64,000 bases of DNA from Oxytricha trifallax (GCA_000711775.1 ARYC01002458.1:1-64000), one strand, 5' to 3'. Shown: positions 45,825 to 57,060, numbered from the stretch's first letter. Notes: generated by a model not told the origin, from the letters alone. Program-made: numbers and translations.

Positions 45825-46640
45825 ATGGAGTCTATGAATGATGCAATGAAGAGAATTTAATCTCAAGATTTAATAGGAAAATTCAGAAGTAAAGAGGACC
45901 TCTATAGGTACTTGGTTTAGCAAGGTAAACTTTTAGCTAATACTAATAGATCAACCATAGTTGGATTATTCTTGCCAACCCAGGAAGGAACTAAAATCTC
46001 ATTCTTAAAAGCCTTACTGAGTGAAGAGAAAAAAGCTTTTAAGTCTAATGAAATTAGGATGATAGAGATACCTAACTACCCTGAAATATCAGTGACAAAC
46101 CTATATGACGATGCTATGAGTGATCCGGAAGTAGCTCTCTACCTTCCATCAAAGCTACAGCTCTCTAATAAGTTGCCAGAGAGAAACTTCTTCTTTGGTG
46201 TTTTTGGTACTCTGAAACCTGAGTACTTAAATGAAGTTATTCAGGAAGCTCACAAGAAACGCTATAGCATTTCTCCTGATGAAAAAGAGAAGCAAGTGAC
46301 ACCTGTCTGTATGAACTGCAGAAGCATCCTTTCATCTCAAGTAAGCTTAGTCTTCTAACTTTATAGAAAAACCTGGCACTGCTATATACTTGATGAAAGA
46401 GAGCAGCAAATTAAACAGAGAGAGAAAGTCTCAAGTAAAGAATAAATTTAGTAAGAGGCTCTTCAAAGATTTATAAAAGCCAGAAGAGTTGAACATAGAT
46501 GCAGGAGCTGACACTAAAAGAAGAAACATAGGCCCAAGCAAGCCTTAAGAGGAAGAAAAGAAAGAGAAGCCAAATCCCTTTACTCTTTAAAAAATCGACT
46601 GTATCTATCTTCAAGTCGTTCATTAAGTGATATAGTAAAA
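45825..46640 (+). CDS. TBE1 22-kDa protein
   Basis: ATG at 45825 (MESMNDAMKRIQSQDLIGK). Blocks FRSKEDLYRYLVQQ, then after intron 1 VGLFLPTQEGTKISFLKALL, EIPNYPEISVTNLYDDAM, LPERNFFFGVFGTLKPEYL, and after intron 2 KKPGTAIYLMKESSKLNRER with a Lys-rich tail (KPQEEEKKEKPNPF). No domain of known function. The stop codon seen in TBE2 and TBE3 is missing here, so the frame runs on into the convergent transposase gene. The best preserved member of the family in the window. Confidence 0.75.
45925..45960 (+). other. Intron 1 of the TBE1 22-kDa gene
   Basis: 36 nt, GTAAAC...CCATAG with a branch-site-like TACTAAT. TBE3 has GTAAGT...CCATAG with TAACTAAC at the same codon. Joins LVQQ to VGLFLP. Confidence 0.6.
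46341..46366 (+). other. Intron 2 of the TBE1 22-kDa gene
   Basis: 26 nt, GTAAGC...TTATAG with TTCTAAC. Conserved in TBE2 and TBE3; joins PFISK to KPGTAIYL. Without splicing a TAA/TGA-free frame is not maintained. Confidence 0.6.
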
Positions 46641-47538
46641 GTTTCTTGTAGTGGCCTTTCAATAACCCCCAATATAATTTAATTCCATTAAACTAAGGGC
46701 TGTAAGGAACATTAAATACAGGTGTTATGTTTAGCCTTTCATATTCCTTCCTTGAGTCTTTAGTTTTATGAACTGATAAGTTATCAACGAACAGAATAAT
46801 CTCTTAGTCAGCGTATTTGTCTCTGAGTTATTGTAAGAACTTAATATATTATTCAGTCTTTATAGAGCGAGGGTGGATAACATAAGTCTCTGGGCCACTA
46901 TCTTCACTGATTCCACCAAGGATTGCATGAGTTTATATCTAAACCTTTTAGTCATAAACTTCTATGTTACTATACCTCTTGTACCAAGACCTTGATATAA
47001 AGGTATTAAATGTAAATACAGCTTCATCATCGTGTATAAACTTTATATTATGCTCTTAAGACCTCTGCATTTAATCGAATATATAATTTAAATTATCCTT
47101 ATAAAATGGAACATTAAAGTCAATCACTCTCTTAATGCGATTGACTGTCTTGTAAGATATTCCGTTCTTTTTATATAGGTTCGCTATCGATTATGTAGAT
47201 ATGTGAAGCTCAGGAAATTGGCGATGAAACATCACAGCTCTCTAGGCCAGAGATAAGTGAACCCAGTATTTAAGAGTCTTATCATTAATAAGATAATCGA
47301 TGTGATGCTGCTAAAATTTTAGAGGTCTTTTAGGCTTAGAATTAAGTTGCTATCTCTTTAAATTCAATGCTAATAGACAGTGAGACCTTACAGTTGCTGA
47401 AGATTTATGAAGGAGCCTTGCTATAGACGAATAAATCAGAACAGGTTTGAGTTATTCACTATATTCATCACATCCATAACGCAACTTAAACAATAAATCG
47501 ATATACTCGCTGTCATAAACTGACCCCAAACCTTGCAT
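46620..47538 (-). CDS. TBE1 42-kDa DDE transposase
   Basis: ATG at 47536-47538 (MQGLGSVYDSEYIDLLFKL). HTH-like region TSIARLLHKS/SATVRSH, then FHRQFPELHIS and NGISYKTVNRIKRVIDF. Catalytic core: first Asp in FIHDDEAVFTFNTF, second in ILFVDNLSVHKTKD. At the third position the motif is PQFNGIKLYWG, where TBE3 has PQFNDIELYWG, so the Glu is Lys and this copy is predicted inactive although the frame is open to the C-terminus (LNIDTVDFLK-type end). TBE transposases are required for genome rearrangement in Oxytricha (known from RNAi work on the family). Confidence 0.85.
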
Positions 47539-47689
47539 ATACTCACTTAAATTACTAATATTTAAACATAAAACCCTTACATAAACCCTATTAAAACCCT
47601 AATAAAGTATGCCTTAATAGTCTAATTTTATTAATAAAAAACTTAATTAAACTACTGAAAGGACTTTGGGGTCTTGATTGTGTCCATCA

Positions 47690-50552
47690 CATTTTTTGTT
47701 ATAAATAGTTTTTTATTATTTTTGAGAGACTTCTCTTTCTGATTAATATATATTGATGTCTCCTTTGGTTTTATCATATGCTCCAAGTTAGATTTGAACT
47801 TTTTAAAGTTCTTCTGAACTAGTTGCTGTATTATTTCGGCTGTATTCGTATCTTTCAGTTACGATACATTCCTTAGTAGTTTATTAGGAGTGTCCCTTGC
47901 CGTTTTGAATGATATCCTATTCAGCTGCATCTCCTCTTCTCAATCTCCCCTACCTTTAAATACTTGTCCGCTACTAGACGGGTGTATTTATAAATCATAA
48001 GTGACCTAATCTGAGCCACCATTATCGAGTCACTTACTGTTGGGTTGGTGGATTTTGTAATTCTCTGGTATCTCTCTGTTTGCTTTTTCATTTCATCTCA
48101 CGTGCTCTTTAGTAATTGTCTGTTATTTAGGCATATATTCATCCCCAGATATTTTGCTTCTTGTACCTTCTTAATACCTTCAATTTCTTCAACCCTTTCA
48201 AATTATTTTGCGTCTGTTAAAAATACTGTTTTTTAAATTTAGTCATAAGTTATGAGTTTCCTCTATTTCTCTAAAAACATCAATTACTCTCTTAATAATT
48301 ATGCATCTTTTATGTAGACTAGCAAGTCATCAGCGAATGCTATTAGTTTGCCCTATTTTATGAGTGACTTCAGTCTTGGTTGAGAGTAAAGGGCATCTTG
48401 TAGATACACGTTTAATAGTAAAGGAGATATTCTGCTTCCTTAGGCAACTCCTTTCTTTATTTTTATTTCCTTCTCCTCATACAATATCTTGTTGTTTTTA
48501 TATAGCTCTTCGATAAGGTTCACTGCCGTCATATCATCTCTATTCTATACCTTCAGTCTTAGTATCGACATAAGTTTGTCTTTCAAGACTGAATCGTAAG
48601 CTTTTTGAATGTCAGCAAGGAGGTATGCTTCTCTTTTATTTGACCTTCTTCTTGAAACTTTGATGTGTTCCAACATTCTTATCAAGTAAACATGTGTACT
48701 TTTGCTCTCTTTGAAACCACTTTGGTAATTCTTTGTTTAAAGAATTTTACTTTTCTTTTATTCCATCTTATTTAGAATTACATTTTTACTTAGATGTGAG
48801 TTCACCACTATTTGACTAGTATCGCTGACTTCTGGATAATTATCACCCTATTTCTTGCTTGGAAGAACTAGTCTTCCCTCCTTGATGTACTATGGTAACT
48901 ATCTATCATTCAACCTTTTTGTGATTTTTTGACTCACTATCTACTAATTTTTTCAGATTTTAGAATGATTTTTCCATCAAACCCATCTGGGCCAATAGCT
49001 TTGTTGAAGCTACACTCTTTAATGGCCTTTTTCACATCCTCAATTTAGTAGAATTACTCATCATCCTAGCTGTTTAACATTTTGATGTCCTTCTTAGCTC
49101 CTTGAGATAGCTGTTCTTCCATATCGTCACTAAATAGCTGACTGTAGAACTCTACTACCTTAGCCTTTTAGATTTCTCCTTCTTCAAATCTCTCTTCGTT
49201 TATTGTGAGACCCTATATTGATTAATCTTACCTTTGGGTCTTGGTTAGTCTTTTAATAAGGCGAAAAAAAACCTCTTAGTTCATTTCAGTCCAGGCAATG
49301 TTTCATGTCCTTGATCGCTTCCTTCCATTGCGCTTTTAAGTCTAATTAATTATTATTGGTGCCATTCCCTTCTCTTCTCAGCACCCATTCAGGTGGTCTT
49401 TGGTACCAGTTTCTACTCTTGCTTTACTTTTCTAACTTATCTATGAAACTATTTTGAATTGGTTGGTCCAAATCTTCCTCTAGGAGTTCTTTCCTTCTTC
49501 TTTGTAGGTTTTCCAGCATTGTTTCCTTATATCGGAGACTCTGAACGTTGCTTCTTTGTCCGATAACTTCAGATCATTCATATCATTTTTCACTTTCATT
49601 TTTGCTTGGATAAGCTTATGATCTGTCGCATTTAGTTAGCTCGTGTGCCAGCTTATTGTTTCTATGTTTGAGAATATCTAGTCCAATTAGTTACCTCTGC
49701 TAAGAGTTTCTACTCCCTAAGGTATTGTTTCTTTAAGGCCTTCTCTGTTTAGTTTCTTGCCCAATTCCTTAATGTCAAAGTTGAAGTCACTCACTACTAT
49801 TATTCTCTGTTTCTTACACTTTTTTTAAATTACTTTATCATGTAAATTAATCTACATTGTAATTTTTTCACTTCATCATTGCAATAGTGGGATGTAAGCT
49901 GTGATTATATGAACAAAGATACCCATAAACATTTAATATATTCCACTCTATGAACTATCTCAGTGTTTTAACCGTATTCATTTGAAACCTGCCACTGTTT
50001 AATGTTAATATTCCTCCGTTTCTGGCAAGTTGTGTTTAAGTAATTTTTTTGTTGTTTATTCCAACTAATCTTTGAAGTCTTGTTTCCACAAGTCAAATGA
50101 AATCAGGGTTTTCTATTCCTTTTTCTCTTGTCATCTTGTCTTGTTTCAACTTTGAGTTTAAGCCTCTTACATTTTGGAGGCAAATTTTGATTTCAAATGA
50201 CTTTAGTCTCAACTGTCTTTTTTTACCTATTATCTCCTCTCTTTTCTTGCTGCACTACTACTACGCAAATCTTTCATTTCGCTTATCCAATCCTTCAATA
50301 TTCCTTACTGGTTAGAAGAATTGAAGTTAGCGTACATTCTTTTAGTAGAATGATAATTTTTCTAAGTTTTTAATATACTTTTTTTAGTCTAAATAGACTT
50401 GCAGGTTTTGGAATGCTCGATTACTTATCCTTATTTGAATGTTAAAGAAATTCTTTTATCGATTTATGGGTTGGCTTTTTTTCTTCATTGGCTTCCTACA
50501 TATATAATGGTAGTTTTCTCCTCCCCTAGCTTTGGTGTTGATCCTTGTCCAT
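47690..50552 (-). CDS. LINE ORF: APE-type endonuclease and reverse transcriptase
   Basis: Starts MDKDQHQSQGRRKLPLYM at 50552 after a leader AAAAAGGTGGTGATCAA. Endonuclease part: PDFICLVETRLQRL (about 50100), ARNGGILTL and the C-terminal WHTSQLNATDHKLI (about 49660-49620, the SDH-type motif). Reverse transcriptase: a GVAQGSRISPLLLNVYLQDA block (about 48455-48395) and the active-site motif LIAFADDLLVYI (about 48350-48315), then KYLGMNICLNNRQ. Non-LTR retrotransposons use these to nick and copy RNA into DNA at the target. Several frame changes exist between about 50.3 and 48.6 kb. TBE1 splits the ORF near its C-terminus. Confidence 0.8.
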
Positions 50553-50599
50553 TTGATCACCACCTTTTTTACTTTTACTTTTTCTATTTTAATTTATTA

Positions 50600-51597
50600 T
50601 TTTATTTAGATTTATATTATAGAATTTTTATAAAGAAAAGGTATGTTTGTCTTACATATTTCAACTTTACATTTTAAAAAAAGTTAATCAATTTAACTGA
50701 TCGTTTTATGAAGTTAAATGAGAACATCATTTCAAAATTTGGGAATTTTGCACAAATATTTCTGAAATTTTTATCATTAATTGTTTTAATATTTGATTAA
50801 ATACATTCATTTCTTCTATGTCTTGTGTTCTATATAAAGTAAATCTGTTCAATACAAAAGAATTTGTTAACTTCAGTAGAATAAATGCAAAAAATATGCA
50901 TAAATTAGTCATCTAAAGGTGATTGGTAGATTTATTTTTTTTATGTATTAGTTTGAAAATTGTTTTAAATGAAGATCAATCTAGAAATTGTGTATTTCAA
51001 ATGTCACTAAAATTCAAGACACTTATTAATATGTGCATTTTATAAAAGATCATCTTGCTAAAAATTCGTAAAAAAAAATTTGCCAAAACTGTTACAAGTT
51101 TCAGAGATGGATCTCCATTTTAACCTATTAAATTCCACCAAATTATCACTAAATTTGTTTAAATTTAATTAGAGATAGTAAACTAAGTAATTTTTATATT
51201 AATTGGATCCAATTTAATAGTACGAAAACTAAATTAGTACTTAGTTTTGTGAAAAAGTTACAATCTGGTTCAAAACTAAGTTGAAGTAATTTAATATATA
51301 ATTAAAACTACATTGGTACAAAAAGATTTTAAAAAGGGAGTCTTTATGAATTTGCTTTAAAACATGTTTTCAAAAAAAATAAAGCTATTTTAATTAAATA
51401 TGCAAAGCAAACGTTTAATATACTATATTTAGATTTCCTAGTGGAATAATATATAAATTATATTTATGTTTATGTATTGATGATGAAAAATAAAAGATTA
51501 AAGATCGCAACCATGAATATAATAAATTAAATTGAATCTAAAACAAAAATAAAATTGATAAAAAAAAATCTAATCCCAACATTACACTCAACATTGA
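50600..51597. other. AT-rich interior of the composite, no gene seen
   Basis: No convincing frame. Probably LINE 5' region and remains of the old TBE. Confidence 0.3.
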
Positions 51598-52138
51598 GCT
51601 AAAATAGCATATTTTTGGTAAATATATTAACTAAATCAACTTTGATACATTTCTTTTATTTATATTAATTTTATAATATTTTTAGGTACTCTACCGCATT
51701 TGACCTGTTTTGCGGTAGAGTACCTTAATTATATTAATTTCAAAATATTTAATTATTAAGTTTTAATATATAGATGAAATACAGTTTGTAGAAAAAGTAA
51801 TTTGAATTATAATTATTATTAATTAAAAAATTAAAATTGAAGCATTCAATATATTTAATCTTGAAATAAAGTTGCTATAAAAAGCAACATTATCAATTTA
51901 TTCAAATTATTTATATTTATTCTTTATTTAAATTACTTTTTCTACAAACTGTATTTCATCTATATATTAAAACTTAATAATTAAATATTTTGAAATTAAT
52001 ATAATTAAGGTACTCTACCGCAAAACAGGTCAAATGCGGTAGAGTACCTAAAAATATTATAAAATTAATATAAATAAAAGAAATGTATCAAAGTTGATTT
52101 AGTTAATATATTTACCAAAAATATGCTATTTTAGCTTA
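51598..52138. repeat. 541-bp palindrome with a nested GTACTCTACCGC hairpin in each arm
   Basis: Arms 51598-51805 and 51935-52138 mirror each other (AGCTAAAATAGCATATTTTT at the outside, centre at about 51868). Each arm contains its own perfect stem GGTACTCTACCGCA/TGCGGTAGAGTACC around a TTTGACCTGTTT-type loop. It lies just inside the right TBE-type end of the composite. Confidence 0.85.
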
Positions 52139-52183
52139 ATAAATAGACAATTTAAACTCATTAAGGGGTTTTGGGATTTGATT

Positions 52184-52216
52184 GTCTAGAAGATTAAATT
52201 TAATTTCTCCTCAAGG
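52184..52216 (+). CDS. RNF213-like gene, short coding block 9b
   Basis: Reads CLEDQIQFLLK in the frame of block 9a, then GTAAAG that could begin an intron. Confidence 0.3.
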
Positions 52217-52626
52217 TAAAGATATTAAAAATTTGAATAAAAAATCCAATATAAAACGTATTGTCTATTAATTAAATTATTTAAACAAAAACTTGATATT
52301 AAATTTAAAGCTCAATAAAAATCTAAATTTATTTTCCTTTAAAATTTGTTAACAAAAATGCTTTTAATTTAACTAAATTTAAGGAAAAAATCTTAAATTC
52401 ATTAAGAATGCTTTTAATTAATTAAAATATTACACTAATTTCTGGATTTTAATGCTTCTTAATGAGAGCTTTATTTGCTTATAAAAATTTAAAATAAGAA
52501 AGAGTTTATATTCTGTCAAATTTCTAAAAGCTTTAGCTCCAAATATAAGATGAAGCCCTAAAATTCTTAAATGAAATGATAAAAACAGCTTAAAGTTAAA
52601 GTATTAAGGAATATATTTTGATCATT
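52217..52626. other. AT-rich gap, possible intron or IES
   Basis: No feature beyond local direct repeats of TTTTAATTTAACTAAATTTA type. Separates blocks 9b and 10. Confidence 0.25.
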
Positions 52627-53266
52627 ATGTTAACAGTTAATGAAAAAAATAGAGAATCTCTAGTTGAAGAAATGCAAGACAAGCCTTCTTTTACTTCATT
52701 TATAGTTGATGATTAATTTTTAAGATAGTTCTTTGAATGTCCTAACGTTCATTTAATTATGTCATAAAATGCAGGATTTAATATCCCCAAAGATTTTTTT
52801 ATAATAAAGCATTTTATTACTTAGTTTTAATTAATAATAAGGATTCCTTTTAAATTTTTTCAAACTTACTAAATATTTCTTTTTATTTCAAATTCTATAA
52901 ATCCTGATTCATATAATAACGTTTTCCTATTTTATTTATTATATTCATATTAAAGTGTAAGGTCTTTTATTTATTATTTAATTAATTATCTAGTTAATAA
53001 AATAAACTTCTAAGATTTCACCACTTTAGAATTGGAATCTTGAAACTGGCAATAAATAAAAATATTAAATGCCTAACAGGCGTGAAAATTCTTCAATTTT
53101 TATTACAACTGGGAAAGATATTCCTAAGTTTAAAGGATATACCATTTTTTTGTTTATTTGTAAAAATAAATGGCGAAATTTTTTCGGAAAATCTTAAAAC
53201 TAAAATTTTCAAAGAAATTATCAATGTCAATTGTAATAAAGTTAAAGAGCTTATTTTAAAATAATG
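52627..53266 (+). CDS. RNF213-like gene, coding block 10
   Basis: ATG-led frame MLTVNEKNRESLVEEMQDK, FTSFIVDDQFLRQFFECPN, LIMSQNAGFNIPKDFFIIKH, then a hydrophobic stretch, closing TTLELES at a TGA near 53040. A second frame (NIKCLTGVKILQFLLQLGKI, FKEIINVNCNKVKELILK) runs on to a TGA at 53265. An intron or small IES probably lies between (the AT-rich 52800-52990 part is suspicious). No diagnostic motif. Confidence 0.45.
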
Positions 53267-53269
53267 AAA

Positions 53270-53490
53270 TTGCAAGATCATATCAAAAGAGAAAATAATA
53301 TTTTTTCTAACTATTTTATGAAGAAAATTATCGATGATTTTGTACTAGAAGAAATTTAAATGCATAATCGGCTTCTCTTAGCAAGCTAAATAAATATTTT
53401 ATTCTATATAATGGATGATTATGGATATCTGCTATCATTAAATCCTCAAAATAAGGAGTATGACTATTTATAGAACTAGCTTGGAAAGTG
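53270..53490 (+). CDS. RNF213-like gene, coding block 11
   Basis: Reads DHIKRENNIFSNYFMKKIID, FVLEEIQMHNRLLLASQINI, FYIMDDYGYLLSLNPQNKEY to a TGA near 53490. Asn/Lys-rich and helical. Confidence 0.5.
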
Positions 53491-53576
53491 AATTTTAAAA
53501 TTTTAAGTAATTTAAATATAAAATATATGTCAAGAAAATGTTACTTCATTAATAAGATGTTGTTAGTAATTCAAAG

Positions 53577-53857
53577 ATGAGAATAATTGTAATCAAACAA
53601 TCGTGGGAGACTTGTTCTAATGTATCACTAAAACAAAGTAATGAAATATTTATCAAAGATCTAATTAATGAAAATTTATAAGATCTCAATAAAATTCTCG
53701 TGAATAAAATATTTTGCCAGTAATAATCTGATGAAAGAGACAAAGAAATATTAAAAATATAATTTTATGTCAAGAAACCTTTGCATAAAAGATTAAGATG
53801 CTTGTATAAAGGGCGATTTAAATAAATTTTTCCTAAAGCGAAGTAAATAAAATTTTA
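53577..53857 (+). CDS. RNF213-like gene, coding block 12a
   Basis: MRIIVIKQSWETCSNVSLKQ, EIFIKDLINENLQDLNKIL, CQQQSDERDKEILKIQFYV and RLRCLYKGRFKQIFPKAKQ, reaching the 9-bp target of the Merlin-like element. Continues in frame as ECQIIIDLELFYINWPN after it. Confidence 0.5.
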
Positions 53858-54987
53858 GGTATTGACGTCACCAAGTCACAGATGACGTCTAGAGATCACA
53901 GTTGAGGTCACATTATAATAAATATTGAAATTTATATGGAATAAATGTGAGAAGCACTAAAAAAGATTCTTCAATAGATCATTCCAGCAGGGTCTAGGTA
54001 ATCTGGATTGCAAGGGGTGGAACCTTTTTTCGCAACTAACGCAAAATATAATAGCATGGGTCAAAGGGGTGGCTCAAAGCCTCTGAAATGTTTTTTAAAT
54101 GATTGTAAATGAAATTTAATCGTTAAAAAATAAATATCAATTATATTTTTCGCAAATATTAATATGTATTGTATATGTAATCATAAAAAGCTTGATTGTT
54201 CTTATTTTTTAAGATTTTCTTCGCCACAATGGTTCTTATATAAAATCTTAAATTATTTCTGGTTTGCCGTGCATCATGTTTAATGAATGCATGACCAAAT
54301 ATTTAAGTACAGCCTAAACTCCTTTAATTAGATTCGAGTGTATCATGTCTCATACCATGTTTCCATTAATAATGTGAACATGTCTTTCATGCTTCATGAC
54401 TAATTCTTCTCAATTTACTCCAACATACGATTGCCATCAGTCAGTATGTACAATACTATTTTATGTAACATGTTAGATAACTAGTCTTTCTAGAGTTTAT
54501 CTTGATCTGTTTTAAACTGTAAAAATATTGACTATTTATGTCCCTCTTTCGATTAACCTTACTACCAATACATATCAGTCAACATTTTTTCTTAAGGGTA
54601 AAAATAATTAAAAGATGAGTGGTGGGTCCATAAGGTTTCATCATTCTATATATAAAAAAATATTATTTATCATACAAATTTTTCGGAGACAGTACCTTCA
54701 AACCTCCTTAGGAGCTTCTACCACCTTGATTTTGATATTATTTGTTTCTCACTGCTTGCGAACAAAATGTCTCACCTCTTTGTTCCCAGGTCACCTATGG
54801 GTTGCACTTTTAGAACCCTGCCGGAAATGATCCTAGTAAGAATCTTTTATAGTACTTAGCTGTCACCTTCTGACGTCATCTGAGATATCCAAACATCACC
54901 TGTAACTAGAGGATGTCAACTAAAACAAACTCCTGACGTCACCTATGACTGGAGGACGTCGACTGTGACCTCTTGACGTCAACACCC
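53858..54987. mobile_element. 1.1-kb Merlin-like (IS1595-type) element
   Basis: Inverted ends rich in TGACGTC: GGTATTGACGTCACC at the left, and at the right a mirrored GGGTGTTGACGTCAAGAGG. Several further GACGTC copies lie in each end. Near-identical 9-bp flanks AAAATTTTA (53849-53857) and AGAATTTTA (54988-54996). Encodes a decayed transposase on the minus strand. Duplication length and transposase type both suit Merlin. Confidence 0.6.
54180..54840 (-). pseudogene. ISXO2/Merlin-type transposase relic
   Basis: Minus-strand pieces LLRRFEGTVSEKF, FKTDQDKLQKDQLSNMLHK, IVLYILTDGNRMLEQIEK (likely second Asp), then HSNLIKGVQAVLKYLVMHSL and EIIQDFIQEPLWRRKSQK. The last two follow the HTNxIEGxWxxLK ... 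EFxWR pattern of IS1595/Merlin transposases, with Lys where the catalytic Glu is expected. Frame changes separate the pieces. The N-terminal part is missing. Confidence 0.5.
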
Positions 54988-54996
54988 AGAATTTTA

Positions 54997-55048
54997 AGAA
55001 TGTCAAATAATCATAGATTTAGAGCTTTTTTATATAAATTGGCCGAAT
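54997..55048 (+). CDS. RNF213-like gene, coding block 12b
   Basis: ECQIIIDLELFYINWPN, in frame with 12a across the excised element; TGA at 55049. Confidence 0.4.
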
Positions 55049-55399
55049 TGAATCTATTTAAAAATTATTAAAATAGCAAAATTTAAATTTTTTTAATTAT
55101 TTATCCGTAATATCAATATATTTTCCATAATTATATTTTAATTAAAAAATACAGATTTAAAAGCGTGTTTAACTTTTTTATTGACTTTATTTTTAAAAGA
55201 TTTGGATTCAAATGGATTTTATAAAAAATTTAAAATTTAGAATCTTTTGAAAAAATTATTTTGAATTTTAAAAATTTTATAGTCAAATTGAAATAAAAAT
55301 AAGACTGGATTTTAATAATTTATAATTTATCTGATAATATTATCATGCTTTTTAATAAATTGGATGAGATTAAATATCATTGAAAAGTTAAAAAACATT

Positions 55400-56238
55400 G
55401 GGGGGGGGTCTAAGTCGGTGCAAAAATTTTTTCAAAATCCTAAGTTGGTGCAAAATTTTTTTTCGCAAAAACATCAAAATCCCTAAGTCGGTGCATGATC
55501 AATTTTTGACATTATTGATAAATTTTATTATCCTACCCCACATAAAAAGTATCATTATTAACCAAAATTTATGTCTCAGCTTCTGAATCGGACTCCTTCA
55601 TTAAATTTCGATCATAGGACACTTATAATATTATTACAAAAATATTTTTTCTCTGTGACAGATATTTGTTTAAGTAAAATAAAAAAATGTTATTTCATAT
55701 TTTAATATCTAATTGGTCTGTAAGTAACAAAATTTGGAATAAGAACATCATAATTATTCGCTAAATATAATGATGTCTGACCTTATGATAAAAACCATTG
55801 ACTCAATTAATTGTCTTTTTTTAAATACTCTAATCAATATGTACGATTTTTTTAATTCCAGACATTATTATATTTAGCGAATAATTATGATGTTCTTAAT
55901 CCCAATTTTGTTACTTACAGACCAATTAGATATTAAAATATGAAATAATATTTTTTTATTTTACTTAAACAAATATCTGTCACAGAGAAAAAAATATTTT
56001 TGTAATAATATTATAAGTGTCCTATGATCGAAATTTAATGAAGGAGTTCGATTCAGAAGCTGAGACATAAATTTTAGTTAATAATGATACTTTTTATGTG
56101 GGGTAGGATAATAAAATTTATCAATAATGTCAAAAATTGATAATGCACCGACTTAGGGATTTTGATGTTTTTGCGAAAAACAATTTTGCACCAACTTAGG
56201 ATTTTGAAAAAATTTTTGCACCGACTTAGACCCCCCCC
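55400..56238. mobile_element. 839-bp palindromic G-run-ended element, AAAACATT duplication
   Basis: GGGGGGGGGTCTAAGTCGGT at the left, mirrored at the right. TAAGT(C/T)GGTGCA(AAA) occurs three times in each arm. The 8-bp AAAACATT is at 55392-55399 and 56239-56246. Arms match almost base for base around a centre near 55830. No gene. Confidence 0.8.
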
Positions 56239-56699
56239 AAAACATTACAGGTATTTTTTTGGATAATTTATGTCTTTTATAACATATTTGTAGTAGTATG
56301 ACAAAAAATTGAAAGTGTTAAATTAATTTTATACAGATCTTTAAATTTGCTTAAATTATTAATTACAAAATATGAACTTAATAATGATTGTATTACGAAT
56401 CATACAATAAAAAGATGTAGATTTTAGGATTTATATTAGGCAAAAGTACATACATTAGAACTTAAATTGACAAGGCGGTACTTGAATACATTAATATTCC
56501 TTTCTAAGGAAGTTTATCAAAAGAAAAAATAATAAATTTACATTAAAAGAAACTAAAGACGCAAGGAAAAAAAGGATTACATTATAAACCCCATAGCTTA
56601 TCAAAGATTCACGAAGAGTATTGAAATAAATTTACAAAAATTTGATTATAATTAATTTAGGAATAAAATTAAAATTAGGAAATCAATTAATTTTTTATT
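56239..56699. other. AT-rich stretch, no clear feature
   Basis: No convincing reading frame or repeat. Confidence 0.25.
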
Positions 56700-57060
56700 C
56701 GTAGCTGTTGAACTTTCTTGTTCTTATTCGATAGAAATTTAAAATTAGCTGGACTTTGCTATTGGCAGTACTATTTTTATCACATCAATAGATCTTTTAC
56801 TTTAATTAAACACTTCTAAATTCAATATATTACACCCTCACATAAAAGTCGAATTATTTCGCTCCAGGGATCTGATTAAAATAGTACTGCCATTGGCAAA
56901 GTCGAGCTAATTTTAGTTTATTAATCAAATAAGAATAAGCACAAGACAGATTAATTTTGCCATTTTTAACTGCTAATATTTTATTTATTTATTTATTATT
57001 TATTATTTTCCAATTTCTAATGCATTCATACAATATTAATTGTAATATTTATTGCACTTA
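56700..57060. repeat. R2-family foldback repeat
   Basis: TTCGATAGAAATTTAAAATTAGCTGGACTTTGCTATTGGCAGTACT at 56727-56772 is inverted at about 56895-56940 (AGTACTGCCATTGGCAAAGTCGAGCTAA). The same motif is in the centre of 15510-17774 and at 11590-11830. Confidence 0.55.

Larger units (their letters stand above)
43650..47676. mobile_element. TBE1, 4.0-kb telomere-bearing transposon nested in the LINE
   Basis: Left end CAAAACCCCAAAACCC followed by TTTCAGTAGTTTGATTGAG; right end a degenerate mirror (CTTTGGGGTCTTG). Flanks are AAT (43647-43649) and ATT (47677-47679), both of the ANT type. It contains the three TBE genes in fairly good condition. Its terminal region is almost identical to that of TBE3, so both are of similar, relatively young age. 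Confidence 0.9.
41275..52180. mobile_element. 10.9-kb composite bounded by TBE ends (ATT duplication)
   Basis: The left end CAAAATCTTAAAACCCCTTA and right end TTAAGGGGTTTTGGGATTTG are degenerate TBE termini facing outward. ATT is duplicated at 41272-41274 and 52181-52183. The interior lacks recognisable TBE genes of its own and instead holds an Ulp1-like ORF, a LINE, nested TBE1 and a palindrome at the right edge. Probably an old TBE whose genes were lost or replaced by later insertions. Confidence 0.6.

Noticed and set aside
51690-51728. Rho-independent-type terminator or riboswitch
   Set aside because: The strong stem is part of a duplicated palindrome in a eukaryotic mobile region; no such regulation is expected.
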